Below are positions 20,746 to 31,517 of a DNA stretch of 64,000 bases, one piece after another. The notes below the pieces were generated by a model. The model was not told the origin of the DNA, made no database searches, and was given only the letters and a program-made list of their open reading frames with translations. Each line of letters begins with the position of its first letter. Position 1 is the first letter of the stretch. The translations under genes and the position numbers were made by a program. Source of the stretch: Cordilura impudica (taxonomy: Eukaryota; Arthropoda; Insecta; Diptera; Scathophagidae); the NCBI GenBank assembly GCA_963682025.1, contig OY821518.1:35593059-35657058 (forward strand), read 5' to 3'.

Positions 20746-22077
20746 TCTTAAAATTTTTTTTAAACTACAATTTATCTAAAATTCTTTTTTAAATAATTCT
20801 TTTTAAAATACCGCTTTTAAAATAGTATCTTTTTTAAAATTACCATTCTTTACAAGGAAATTTTTTTAAAAAACTACATTTTCAAAAATACCTTTTACCT
20901 TCTAATAATCCTTTTTTTTTTTAAAAAGCACATTTCTTAAGCAAACTATTTTTCAAAATTACCCCTTTCTTAGAAATACCCATATTTTAAAAACTTACAT
21001 TTTTTAAAAAGAGCTGATTTTTTTAAACTTATTCTCTTTTAAAAAAGGTAACTTTTTTGAAAAATTTAGCAAGTGACTTTTTCTTTCAGAATTACCCTTT
21101 CTTAAGAAAGTACCTCCTTTAACAAAAGAAAATTAAAAAAAAAAAATCTTTTGCGAAAATAGTACGTACCTATCTTTCAGGAAAGTACCCTTATATAAAT
21201 CTTACCCTTTAAAAACCCTTTTTAAAAGAAGTATATCTTTTTAAACGTTATCTCTTTTTTATAATTGGCCTTTGTTTTAAAACAAATTATTATTTTTTGA
21301 ATACGTTTTTTTAAAAAGGTTTTTTTTTTAAGTTCCTTTCATTATAAGAACTTTGTTTTAAAAAAAGTAACTTGTCGTAAAATGACAATTTTTTAAGAAA
21401 GTTTTTTATGGACTATATTATCGTTAAATAGTACTCTTTTTCAGGAAAGAATTCTACTTTTAGAGTTTAAAAAAGTTGCCCTTCAAACAATTTTTTAAAA
21501 CAAATTACATTTTTCCAAAATTCCTTTTTACTATTCCCTGATTAAAAAAGTGCATTCAATGTATTACAAGTAACTTTAAAAAAAAAAAATCCTCTTAGAA
21601 AAGTACCTTAAAAAAATCATTTTTTTCCATTAAAAAACCTCTTAAAAAAAGGATTTTTAAAATGTTATTTTAAAAACTTAGCTTGTTTTAAAAAAAGTTG
21701 ATATTTTTTTAAATTTATCTTTTCAGAAAAGGTACCTAATTAAAAAAATTAAGATAGTGCTTCGTCTTAAAGAATAACATTTTCTTAAAAAATTACATTT
21801 TATTAAACATTACGTTTTCTTAAATACTATTTTAAAGTGCTCTTTTTAAAAAGCTATTTTTTTTTAACAAGTACCTTTTTCTTAAAAAAAATACATTTTC
21901 TTAAAAAGTTTCAGTTTCTTAAAAAAAAAAACCTTTTATTAACAAAGAATCTTCTTCAAAATAGCAATTTTTTTAAGTACCTTTTTTTTTAAAGATATAA
22001 TTTCTTTAAAAATTATCATTTCTCAAAAATTTTCCTTTCTTAAAATATATATTTTTTTTAAAGGGAACCTTTTATTT
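20746..22077. repeat. Quasi-periodic T/A tract with TTTTTAAAAA units
   Basis: About 1.3 kb made of degenerate units of very roughly 20-26 bases, built from a T run, an A run and a short GTACC, TTACATTTTC or AGTACC linker, over and over. Examples are TTACATTTTCTTAAAAA and AAGTACCTTTTTCTTAAAA. No gene. It looks like a diverged AT satellite. Confidence 0.7.
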
Positions 22078-22915
22078 GAAAGTATTTTCATGATAACTAG
22101 ATCTTAATAAAAAGTAAAATTAATATATAAAGATTTTAATAATAATAATAATAATTATAATATATTGGTAACTTATAACTGATTTTTTATAGAGAAATCT
22201 CAGTATTTATAGTTTTTTACTTGAATGATTCAGGCATTTTTTTTTATGTTAAATTGCTTATATATAATTGATCATGTTTTCATGTATTTATAATATCTAT
22301 TTTGTAGAAAAACTCTTAGATTATAAATATTTAAATATTTTTTACTAATGAACACGTTTAAATGTAATATTTTGTATTTGTCGGATTGTAATGTGTCTAA
22401 CGAAGCTTAAGAGGAGTTAAGGCTAATGATCAAAACTATTTCCCATAGGCTTTTGAAAAATTATTCACTAAGCTTGGTGACTTTAAGGCAATGTATAATT
22501 TTAAGCATACTTACTGTGATGTCAGCTATGTATGTATTATCCTTAAGAGTAGAAGTGTTTAAAGTATATTTTCATAACAACTAAATATATATTAATAATT
22601 AGTGAAATTAATATTTCGAGGTTTTAATAAGAATTTAATTTAAATTTTCGTATTACAAGCTTTTTACTTGAAGGCATCTGAAATTTTTTTTTTTAATGTT
22701 AAATTTTTTGTATATGTTGTCATGAATTTAAGATATTTGTTTTGTGGAAAAACTTTCACATTAAAAGTAGTAATGAATTCGTTTAAATGTCGTTTTTTAT
22801 ATTGGTCGGATTCGCATGTGTGCTATAAAATCACTGAAAATTTAACGAAGTTTGGAAAAAGTTAATGATATGATCAAAACTATTTCCCGTAGGTTTTACA
22901 AAAATAATTCGTAGC
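22078..22915. repeat. Diverged tandem duplication of about 400 bp (period about 480)
   Basis: Words recur in the same order in 22078-22470 and 22558-22915: AAGTAT.TTTTCAT, TTTTTTACTTGAA, TTTTTTATGTTAAATT, TTTGTAGAAAAACT (TTTGTGGAAAAACT), GTTTAAATGT, GGTCGGATT/TGTCGGATT, AACGAAG and ATGATCAAAACTATTTCCC. Divergence is high, so the duplication is old. A 65-codon frame in the second copy has no counterpart in the first and is not a gene. Confidence 0.7.
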
Positions 22916-23091
22916 CTGTTTCTGTATATCGAACAAAAAACTAATAAAACGAAAGTAAGTCCCTCGAATTCGAATCCATTTGGGTTTCTCTATCTCGATA
23001 ACCTTCGATCGCCTTTACTTAGTTGTGTCAATTTTCATTTCTTACACATTTACAAAACACAGCGGTCGAATAAATTGAGCAATTATTACAA

Positions 23092-23448
23092 CTAGCAGAT
23101 TCCAGCGCTCGAAATTCGAGTGCAATTTCTAGGCAACTTTATTTCTCAACATAGTCAATTCAAAACCTAACACTTTTTTGGTTTATTATTATTGTGAATG
23201 AAGATAACAAACTCATTAACAAATTTAATAAACACACACATAGCGTATGTATAATTTTATGTATGTGCTAGTAGCAACTTTAAATGTAATTTACTCAAAA
23301 AAAAAGGAACAAATCTAAAAATCTGTAAATCTGGTGAACAGGTAAAAAGAAATACCATTCAAATAATATACGTTTGGTCAAAATCGGGGTAAAATGGTAG
23401 AACAAAACATCGGTAACAATAAATCGCCTAGCCTATTAATAATATAGG
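23092..23448 (-). mobile_element. Non-autonomous Helitron, family 1, copy b
   Basis: 357 bp in reverse. CTAG at 23092-23095 is preceded by the hairpin with CTCGAAATTCGAG. The other end reads TATTATTAATAGGCTAGGCG in reverse complement. Flanked by A and T on the element strand, as Helitrons require. Confidence 0.8.
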
Positions 23449-23852
23449 TTTCCTTAAAAATTATTAAAAATTTTACTAAATTGTTTGAAGAATATTTCTG
23501 AAAATTTAACAAAAAAATAATATCAAACAAATCAAGTGTTTATATCTGAAAAATTATCGCATTTATATGTGAAAATTATTATAATGAATTTGACCATCGT
23601 TGTACAATTTTTAATTACTTTATTAATTTTAATTATTAATTTTTCTTAAATTAAATTAATGTACAAATTTAATTTAAAAATTATTTGAATTTATGTGTGA
23701 AAAAATATAAAAATTTATTAATAAATATTCAAGTTAATTTTTAAAATTTTGTGCGCATGAAATTTTTATAGCAATAGTTCAGCATAACTTTGAAGGGTCT
23801 GTCAACACAGCTGGTCCATTATTGATTTTAAACTTAAATTTAAAGCTCCTAA
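23449..23852. other. Very AT-rich stretch, nothing recognised
   Basis: Long runs of A and T, no repeat family match, no coding frame. Confidence 0.4.
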
Positions 23853-24227
23853 TCTATACATTAATAGGTGAAGGTAAATTTTTAGTTCCCGTTTTAAACA
23901 ATATGCGGTCGCGGAGGAGTGTGAAAATTGGCATAGTTATAGCCCATATGGAGGAGAAGTTGAAAATGATAAAATTTTTGTTTAATCTGTTTTAAAAATA
24001 TATTGAATTAAATAAAATTAAATATTTATAATAATTCGTTACACCCTGTTAATGCGAATGATATAAATTATATATCAGACGCTCTGTGTTGATTTGTGAA
24101 TTGCTAAAGAAATATTTATAAATTTTTTTATATATAGATTAAAAAAAACAGTGGATGACAAAAATTGAATGAAAAAGTAATATATCCTCGAATTTTCACT
24201 CGAATTTCGAGTGCTAGGCTATACTAG
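23853..24227 (+). mobile_element. Non-autonomous Helitron, family 2, copy a
   Basis: 375 bp. It starts TCTATACATTAATAGG after A (23852) and ends with the hairpin CACTCGAATTTCGAGTG, then CTATACTAG before T (24228). The ends resemble family 1 but the interior differs (AATATGCGGTCGCGGAGG, TTACACCCTGTTAATGCGA). Confidence 0.8.
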
Positions 24228-24578
24228 TAAACTATAAGTATCTGTATTATTTTGTGCTCACTTTTTGTAATCCATTGCTTTTTTAATTTCATTTTCTATC
24301 TATTTTATTTATCAATTTGTTGAAAAATATCAACATTAATAATCATTTGACAACAAACTAGCAAGTGATTGATTTTGATATATGCGATCGCAGTGTAGTC
24401 AATATGTGCGAGCAAAATTTGTTTGAAAATGTTTACGTCGTTCGAGACATCGTACGCATAGAAGATAGTGGAAAGCAAATCAATTTTTTTTCGCTTAAGT
24501 AGATAACGAACGTGTTCTTTCGAGATAATAGAGGCTACCAATAAGATTGGTGAACCCCTTACCTTAAGGCAATATATA
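24228..24578. other. Unrecognised stretch
   Basis: A 78-codon minus-strand open frame (24305-24541) shows no recognisable domain. No repeat match. Confidence 0.4.
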
Positions 24579-25374
24579 ACAAGTAAGAAAATTATAGTCG
24601 GTTGAGACCGAATATATGATACCCTATACCATGCGTTTACAGACCCTATCTCTTAGGCCCAACTAACTGGATATAGAAAATAAGCATAAACCAAATTTGA
24701 GTGGGATTTTTATTAATTTTTTCGGCTGCAGATATGAAAAAGTTCATATCGGATGCTATATCTATATGGGGACTAGACCCAAAAATGGACCGATCGTGAC
24801 CATGTTTGGTAAAGTCTCTTTTATTTTGCAAAACTATATACAAACAAAATTTGAGAAGAATCAGTGCAATAATTTTGTTTTTTGATAGATTTAAGTGAAG
24901 ATCGGGAAGCAGCTCTATATGGGGCCTATGACCAAGAGTTGTCCCATAGGGACCGTTTTTGGATTTTCATTAATGGATGTAATAAACACATACAAACCCA
25001 ATTTACTAAGATCTATACGACAATTTGGATCTTATGGCAATTTATGTCGATTTCTTAGGGGTCATTTGTATGGGGGCTAGGTCCGAACATGGACCGATTC
25101 ACACCAATTTCAATAGCGTTTATCCCCTGCTCGACGGAAGCGTATATCCCAAATTTCATCAAAATATATTCATATTTGCGACCTGCAGTTTGATTACAAA
25201 GTTTACATGGACACACAGACGGACGGACGGACGGACATAGTTTAATCGAGTCAAAAAGTGATTCTGATTCGATCGGTATAATAAAAGATGGGTCTAGGTC
25301 AAATATTTTTGGTTGTTACAAACAGCAGCACAAAGTCATTATACACAAATCACATAGTGGTATAGGGTATAAAA
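24579..25374 (+). mobile_element. DINE-1-like repeat, copy F, complete
   Basis: ACAAGTAAGAAAATTATAG to GTATAGGGTATAAAAA. The GGAC tract is at about 25217-25236. Followed after about 14 bp by copy G in the same orientation. Confidence 0.85.
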
Positions 25375-25388
25375 ATGAAAAACTAAAA

Positions 25389-26182
25389 ACAAGTAAGAAA
25401 ATAATAGTCGGTCTAGACCGGCTATACGATACCCTATACCATGCGTTTAGAGACCCTATCTCTCAGGCCCAACTAACAGGATAGAGAAAATAAGCATAAA
25501 CCAAATTTGAGTGGCATTATTATTAATCTTTTTGGCTGCAGATATGAAAAAGTTCATATCGGATGCTATATCTATATGGGGACTAGGCTCAAAAATGGAC
25601 CGATCCTGGTCATGTTTGGTAAAGTCTCTTGCATTTTGCAAAAATATATACAAACAAAATTTGAGAAGAATCAGTGCAATATTTTTCTTTTTTGATAGAT
25701 TTAAGTGAAGATCGGGAAGCAACTCTATATGGGGCCTATGACTAAGAGTTGTCCAATATGGATCATTTTTGGATTACTGATTAATGGATGTAATATATAT
25801 ATACAAACCCAATTTGACTAAGATTTGTATGATAATTTGGATCTTATGGCAATATATGTTGATTTCATAGGGGTCATTTGTATGGGGGCTAGGTCTGAAC
25901 ATGGACCGATTCTCACTGATTTCAGCAGCGTTTATCCCATGGCCGATGAAAGTTTATATACCAAATTTCATCAAAATATATTGATATTTGCGACCTGCAG
26001 TTTGATTACAAAGTTTACATGGACACACAGACGGACGGACGGACGGACGGACATCGTTAAATCGAATCAGGAAGTGATTCTGATTCGATCGGTATAATTA
26101 AAGAAGGGTGTAGGTCAAATATTTTTGGTTGTTACAAACAGCAGCACAAAGTCATTATACCCAAACCACATAGTGGTATATA
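25389..26182 (+). mobile_element. DINE-1-like repeat, copy G
   Basis: Starts ACAAGTAAGAAAATAATAG, keeps the palindrome AGTCGGTCTAGACCGGCT and a GGAC tract at about 26031-26050, and ends at CACATAGTGGTATA without the last GGGTATAAA. Tandem with copy F. Confidence 0.85.
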
Positions 26183-26254
26183 TCATTTCATATTTTGCAA
26201 TATCTAGTGGGTGTTTTTTTGAATTAAACATACAGAAATATTATTGCTTTAAAT

Positions 26255-28252
26255 CATAGATGTGCAGCTAGTACTCTTTTGAGTCATCGTGTTTTCACAC
26301 CGATAGTAGCTTGATCGTTTTTTCACACCAACATGTCCGAAAGCTTGCTGCTTGTTTACCGATTTAAAGTCAGTTGCTGTTCTGCATTTGACCAAGCAAC
26401 ACCGTATCGCTCTGCAAGCAAAATTATTTGTAATAAAAAACACTACACTTAAAAAAAAATTTTAATTGCCATGGACGAATTTAAAGAAATTTTTATGTTT
26501 GTAAATGGCAAAAATAATGCCCAATGCCTGATTTGTGATAAAATCTTCACAAATTTAAGATTTTATAATTTAAAAAGACATTTCATATCCATTCATAAAA
26601 ATATTAATGAATTGGATGAAGAAAAAAAATATGAAATGTTCAATTCCCTGCAACAAAAAAATGCCCCTTCTCTAAGTCTGACAGTTGAAGAGAAAAAAAA
26701 AACAACTAAAGAATGCTTTAATTGTCGCAGGGTTGATGTTTGCAAAACAATGTCGTCCTTTTGAGGATGGAGAATTTTTCAACCAAATGGCACGAGAAAT
26801 TTTCAACTGTTTTGGGGAAAAGGGAAAATCAGCCTACGAGCTGATAGAAAATATTCATCTTTCAAGATACACAATAGCTCGTAGAACTGAAAAAATTAGT
26901 AAATATATTTTTAAGTTTACGTTGCAAAGATTGAAAGACTGTGAATACTTTTCCATCTGCCTTGATGAGAGCACAGATATTACTAACATTAGTCAGTTGA
27001 TTATATGCATTAGGTCAGTTGATAAAAATATGGAATGCATTGAAGAATTTTTTAGTTGTTTTGCATTTCACGGCCATGTGAATGGCGAAACCATTTTTGA
27101 TTGTATTAAAAATAATATTCTCTTAACCGAAAATGGTGATAAGCTAGCTTCCATATGTACAGACGGGGCAAAGGTAATGCTAGGAAAAGAAAAAGGTCTT
27201 AAGGGTCAATTGATGAAAAACAATATTCACATTCCGAATTTCCACTGCATAATACACCAGTCTGCACTTTTTGCAAAAAAATTAAATATAGTGGAAACGA
27301 TGGATACAGCTTGTAGAATAATAAATAAAATGAAAGGGGGCCATAACGCCCTCACGCATAGAAAATTTAAGAGTTTACTGGAAGAGCTACAGTCATGTTA
27401 TGGAGACTTATTATTGTATACAGAAGTTCGGTGGTTGAGCCGTGGGAAAAGCCTGGAAAGGTTGTTCAATTTGAGAGATGAAGTACAACTGTTTTTAGAA
27501 CAATCGGAAAAAAATGAGTTGAAAGAAATGGCGTCTTCTCTGAAAGATAAAAATTTTGTTTCCGATTTAGCTTTTTTGTGCGATTTAACGGAGATAATAA
27601 ATGAATACAATCTGACTCTTCAAGGACGAAACAAAACTATATTCCACCTAACAGAGTGCTCCCACCGCTTTGAACGCAAAATTAAAATTATACTGTCTCA
27701 ATTGCGCAACAATGATACCAGCAATCTTCCTAGAACCTTTGAAATTCTTGCGGAGTATCGTCATGACGAAAAAATAGCACAGTTTACAGAAATAGTAGCT
27801 TCTTTGGTACAAAATTTTGCAGATAGATTCGAAGATTTCAAATCACTTAAAACTATGATTGATATTCACAACGACCCATTGACTGAAAAAAATGTTGATA
27901 ATTTGGAATTAGCCGCTGATTTAGAAATAATGAAAAATGATATAAATTTACCGCTAGACACTGGAAAATCATTTTGGAAAAAAATAAACAAAGAGAAGTA
28001 TCCTGTTATTAAGAAGGAAATACTTAAATTATACTCCATGTTCGGGTCCACGTACGACTGTGAAGCCGCTTTTAGTATTTTAAAATTAATTAAAAGTAAA
28101 TATCGCAACAAATTAACGGATGAAAACCTATGTGATTTATTAAGAATAAAACTTTACGAGGGGAAATAATCATTGGAGATGTTGATATTTGATTTTTTTT
28201 TTAAGATTTAAAACTGATTTGAAATGCGTTTGTGTCAGTTTGCACATGTCTG
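26255..28252 (+). mobile_element. hAT transposon (Buster-like), nearly intact
   Basis: A 1998-bp element with imperfect inverted termini (CATAGATGTGCA at left, CAGACATGTGCA at right in reverse complement) and a perfect 8-bp target duplication CTTTAAAT at 26247-26254 and 28253-28260. The central TA of the duplication fits the Buster preference, though the outer T and A also fit the Ac pattern. It encodes a nearly full transposase. Confidence 0.9.
26471..28169 (+). pseudogene. hAT transposase with one frameshift
   Basis: The first frame (26471-26764) opens with a BED-like zinc finger, C19-x2-C22-x14-H37-x4-H42, then ELDEEKKYEMFNSLQQK. The second frame (26685-28169) supplies ALIVAGLMFAKQCRPFEDGE, the first catalytic block ICLDESTDITN, CTDGAKVMLGKEKG, FHCIIHQ, EVRWLSRGKSLERLF and the C-terminal dimerisation block MFGSTYDCEAAFSILKLIKS. 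The two frames differ by one base and overlap across a run of ten A (26693-26702), the most likely site of an indel. Repairing this would leave about 560 residues with all major hAT blocks. Related to GTF2IRD2- and ZBED-type transposase-derived proteins. No poly(A) signal was looked at in detail. Either a young dead copy or a homopolymer error in the assembly. Confidence 0.85.
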
Positions 28253-28489
28253 CTTTAAATCGAATGTATTTAATTTAACAAAAAGTGTGTTTCTAATATA
28301 AATTTTTATAGATTATTTATTTTATGTTTAAGTTACATATCTTGTAAGCAGTCAATTAACATTGGGTTAAAAGAATAAATTATTCTTCAAACTGTAGTTA
28401 GGGATAATGATTCGAAAGCAAATAATATTAAAAAAAAGTGTATTTTGACATACTTGACACTACCTTTTTTGTGGCTTTAATTTGCGTTA

Positions 28490-28735
28490 CAATGTTATGT
28501 ACCATCAACCGCCTAAGTTGAAAATCATGATTTCAAGAAAAAATAACTTTTTATCTAAATGTAATGTGGGTTCATTATGACTGAGGTCTGTATGTTTTCA
28601 TTAATAACAGAGTTAGGGAAATGGGGATTTCACGTAAATATAAAGCGCTGTTAGTAGAATATGATAGTATACATAACTCAAATCGGTCTTAAGTCGACTT
28701 AGGAGTCTTAGGAGTCGACTTAGATACATTAGATC
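28490..28735 (-). mobile_element. MITE-like repeat family M, copy 1
   Basis: Reverse complement of the insert at 46416-46666: ACCGCCTAAGTTGAAAATCA, AAAAATAACTTTTTAT, TTCATTATGACT, AAATGGGGATTTCACGT, GAATATGATAG and AACTCAAAT in order. The ends are related inverted repeats (CCGCCTAAGT and ACTTAGG). Non-coding. Confidence 0.7.
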
Positions 28736-29069
28736 ATTTATATTTAACGCGCTTTTTAACTAGAAACACTCTTCTATTTTTCTGTAATACTATTGCTAGT
28801 TACACTTGTGTGTCGGAATAAAAACGCATATACTTATTTAGAATTTTCATATTGGTAACACTATTTTCATACACTGTCATATTATTGACAGCGATATATT
28901 TGATTATTCAACGGATACCTTGTGATTGTGAATAATTAAAATTTCAATAGATTTTCATTTTAGAAAATATCTTTAAACATAATGAAGATTTTCATAAACA
29001 TTTTTGTTAACTTTATAAGGCCCAGAAAGAGAAATCAAATGGAAACACAAATTTTGTAAATAGTATTTT
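28736..29069. other. AT-rich stretch, nothing recognised
   Basis: No repeat match or coding frame. Confidence 0.4.
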
Positions 29070-29815
29070 TAATAATTCCCTTTACCACTATACTGAGTTT
29101 GTAACTACAAAACATGTTTGAGTTTGTAATGATATATGTAACTATCAACAATATTTGATCTATACCCATATTTTATTATGTCGATCGACTAAGAATCAAT
29201 TTCCGAGTTGATTTGGCGGTGTTCGTTCATCTATCCGTCTGTTCATCCGTCTGTCCGTCTGTCTGTGTGTTCATGCAAATATCAATATATTTTGATAAAA
29301 TTTGGTTTTTGAAATCGATGAAATTCGGTGCATGTTCAGATCTAGTCCTTGCACTAATGACCCGTATAAGATCAACTTAAATTGCCGGAAGATTCAAATT
29401 TTCAAATATTTTTTGATAAAATGGGGTTTGTGTGTGTTAACTACATCCAGTAATTAGTAGTCCAAAAACAAACCCTATAGGACAATTTTTAGTCTTAGCC
29501 CCTTATGAAGCTGAATCCCGATCTTCACTTAAATCTATCAAAAAACAAAAATATTCCACAGATTTTTCTAAAATTTGGTTTGTATATGTTTTTGAAAAAA
29601 ATAAGTGACCTTACTAAATATCGTCAGGATCGATCGCTTTTTCAACCTAGCCCCATATATATATGACGTCCGATATTAATTTTTTGAGATAGGCAGGCAA
29701 AAAAATAAAATAGAATTATATTCAGATTTGGTTAATGCTTATTTCCTATACCCAGTTAGTTGGAAATGAGACCAATTATAGGCCAGTCTAGACCGAATAT
29801 AGTTTTCATACTTGT
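29070..29815 (-). mobile_element. DINE-1-like repeat, copy H, degenerate
   Basis: Reverse copy with a damaged left end (TTTACCACTATACTGAG) and a right end with CAGTCTAGACCGAATAT. Its microsatellite reads GTCTGTCCGTCTGTCTG, a more varied GTCY tract. It is among the oldest copies in the window. Confidence 0.75.
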
Positions 29816-29918
29816 TTTTGGTTTCGGAAATAATCGAACATCCGGCTTGCTTCAATTTTATATACATCACTATTTTTCTTTAACTGTGAAATATTTATTT
29901 CACTAAATCACTTCCTTA

Positions 29919-30541
29919 GGCCGAGGCCACGCAATGGGCGGCAAGCGGCAGAGCGGCGAGTTTGAGCGGCAAGTGGCTTATTACTGAGCGTCATTTCTGA
30001 GCGGTTAGTTGTCAAAATGCCATTGTCAATGTTATTATTTATTATTTATATAAAAAGTTTTTATAATAAAAGCAAAATATTTTCACTATTTTATGATTTT
30101 TATTTATGTATGACTACATTTTAACCTTTTCAACTTCTTATCGATTGAAAAACAACACAAAAATGATTGTCGTTAAGATAACGACTTTACCAATTGCGAA
30201 TATCGTTTAACAATTTTACTGAATACAAAAACCGATAATTTTTTTTGTTTTCTTTTTCTAACGGTTCGATTATCGTTAAAAAAAAAGTTACTGAATCGCG
30301 CTACATATTGACAAAACAAAGAAAAGCCATTTTTTTTTGCCATTTTTATTCTTTGCCGCTCAGAAAACAACTAAAAATTAGAACAAGTTCTATTCCTGAG
30401 CGGCGTCGCTTAAACGCTCAGAAATGCCGCTCACATGCCACTTATTGTGTGGCCACTTCAGTATTATTTCATATGCTTTAATTTTTTTCCACTCATCGCT
30501 CTGCCGCTTGCCGCCTTGCCGCTTATTGCGTGGCCTCGGCC
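29919..30541. mobile_element. PIF/Harbinger-like MITE with TTA duplications
   Basis: A 623-bp element with inverted termini GGCCGAGGCCACGCAAT flanked by TTA at 29916-29918 and 30542-30544. The inverted similarity continues inward through CGGCAAGCGGCAGAGCG and a second block (GAGCGGCAAGTGGC / GAGCGTCATTTCTGAGCGG against its complement at about 30413-30460), rich in GAGCGG words. A 3-bp TTA/TAA target duplication and G-rich ends are typical of PIF/Harbinger. No transposase. Confidence 0.85.
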
Positions 30542-30544
30542 TTA

Positions 30545-31029
30545 GGGGACTTCACTACATTCTCCTGTTCATGCACACGTAAACCTGGTATACCAACTAA
30601 TAATATAAATATATGTATTAGGGTGACAGCGGCTTGCATGAAAAAAAATTTTTGGTCGAAATTTGAGGTGTGCGGGTCGGATTTTCGTGACACTGTATTG
30701 AGTGCGCAAAATTTGAGCCAAATCTGATAAGCATTTCTGGACGCGCAAATATGCATTTATATGTAAAAATTATCAAAAAAAATAATTTTCCACAACAATT
30801 TTTATATTAATAATTGCGTTGAATTAAATTAATTAGTAAGCCATAATCTAGAGTAAATTATCATTCTAATAAATAAATAAACAAAATCTATTATCGTTTG
30901 AAAAACCGCCAAGTTATATCAACTTCCCCAAGCAATAAATGCGCCACAGACCACTTGATTAAAAAAATCGAACTCACATTTTCAAAGAGATTGAACTAAT
31001 TCACAACAACATTTTTGCATTCCTCTGAT
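30545..31029. other. Unrecognised stretch
   Basis: Contains a more GC-balanced segment (about 30620-30740) that could be an old transposon end. No assignment. Confidence 0.35.
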
Positions 31030-31517
31030 CCCAAGATGATCTCATGTAAAGTATTTTGCATCTCGTCTATTGGTATGCCATTCTAAATTAATGTCAAAAC
31101 GGTACGTATTTTTTAGCACTATTTCAAAATATCAAATTTTACTTTTTCAAAAATTTTGTTCAAGAAATTTTCCGAAATCAACGATTGGACCTTAGGGTTT
31201 TATTAACAAGATATGTGTGATTAAAAATGCCAAATATTGTAGGTATCATATTCTTAATTTGGCGAGGGCAGCGTTTTTATTTCAGCAGATTTGAAGAAAA
31301 ATTTTATTTTTCATACTTTTTCAAGATTTGGGCTACATCTTTTCTGGGTTTTCATATTTCAAATATCTTTTACCAAAATATTATGCTACTAAATATAAGC
31401 TTTCAATCTAGAAAGTTAAGGTTATTTTAAAACACTATTAACTGTCCCCCTTTAAGGTCAAAAGTCAAAATTAAAGAGAACGGCATAACAATAGAAGAGA
31501 TGCAAAATACTTTACAT
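31030..31517. repeat. Inverted-repeat element of about 490 bp
   Basis: The left arm 31035-31095 (ATGTAAAGTATTTTGCATCT, TCTATTGGTATGCC, TTCT) is matched in reverse complement at 31452-31517 with few mismatches over about 45 bases. The interior (31100-31450) is AT-rich with no domain in its open frames. Looks like a MITE or solo inverted repeat; no target duplication could be fixed. Confidence 0.55.

Noticed and set aside
25825..26097. Recurring frames with GARSEHGPILTNF and FATCSLIT in many places
   Set aside because: They are frame translations of the DINE-1-like repeat. The frame is not kept across copies, and the Arg/Thr/Asp-rich tail is the GGAC microsatellite.
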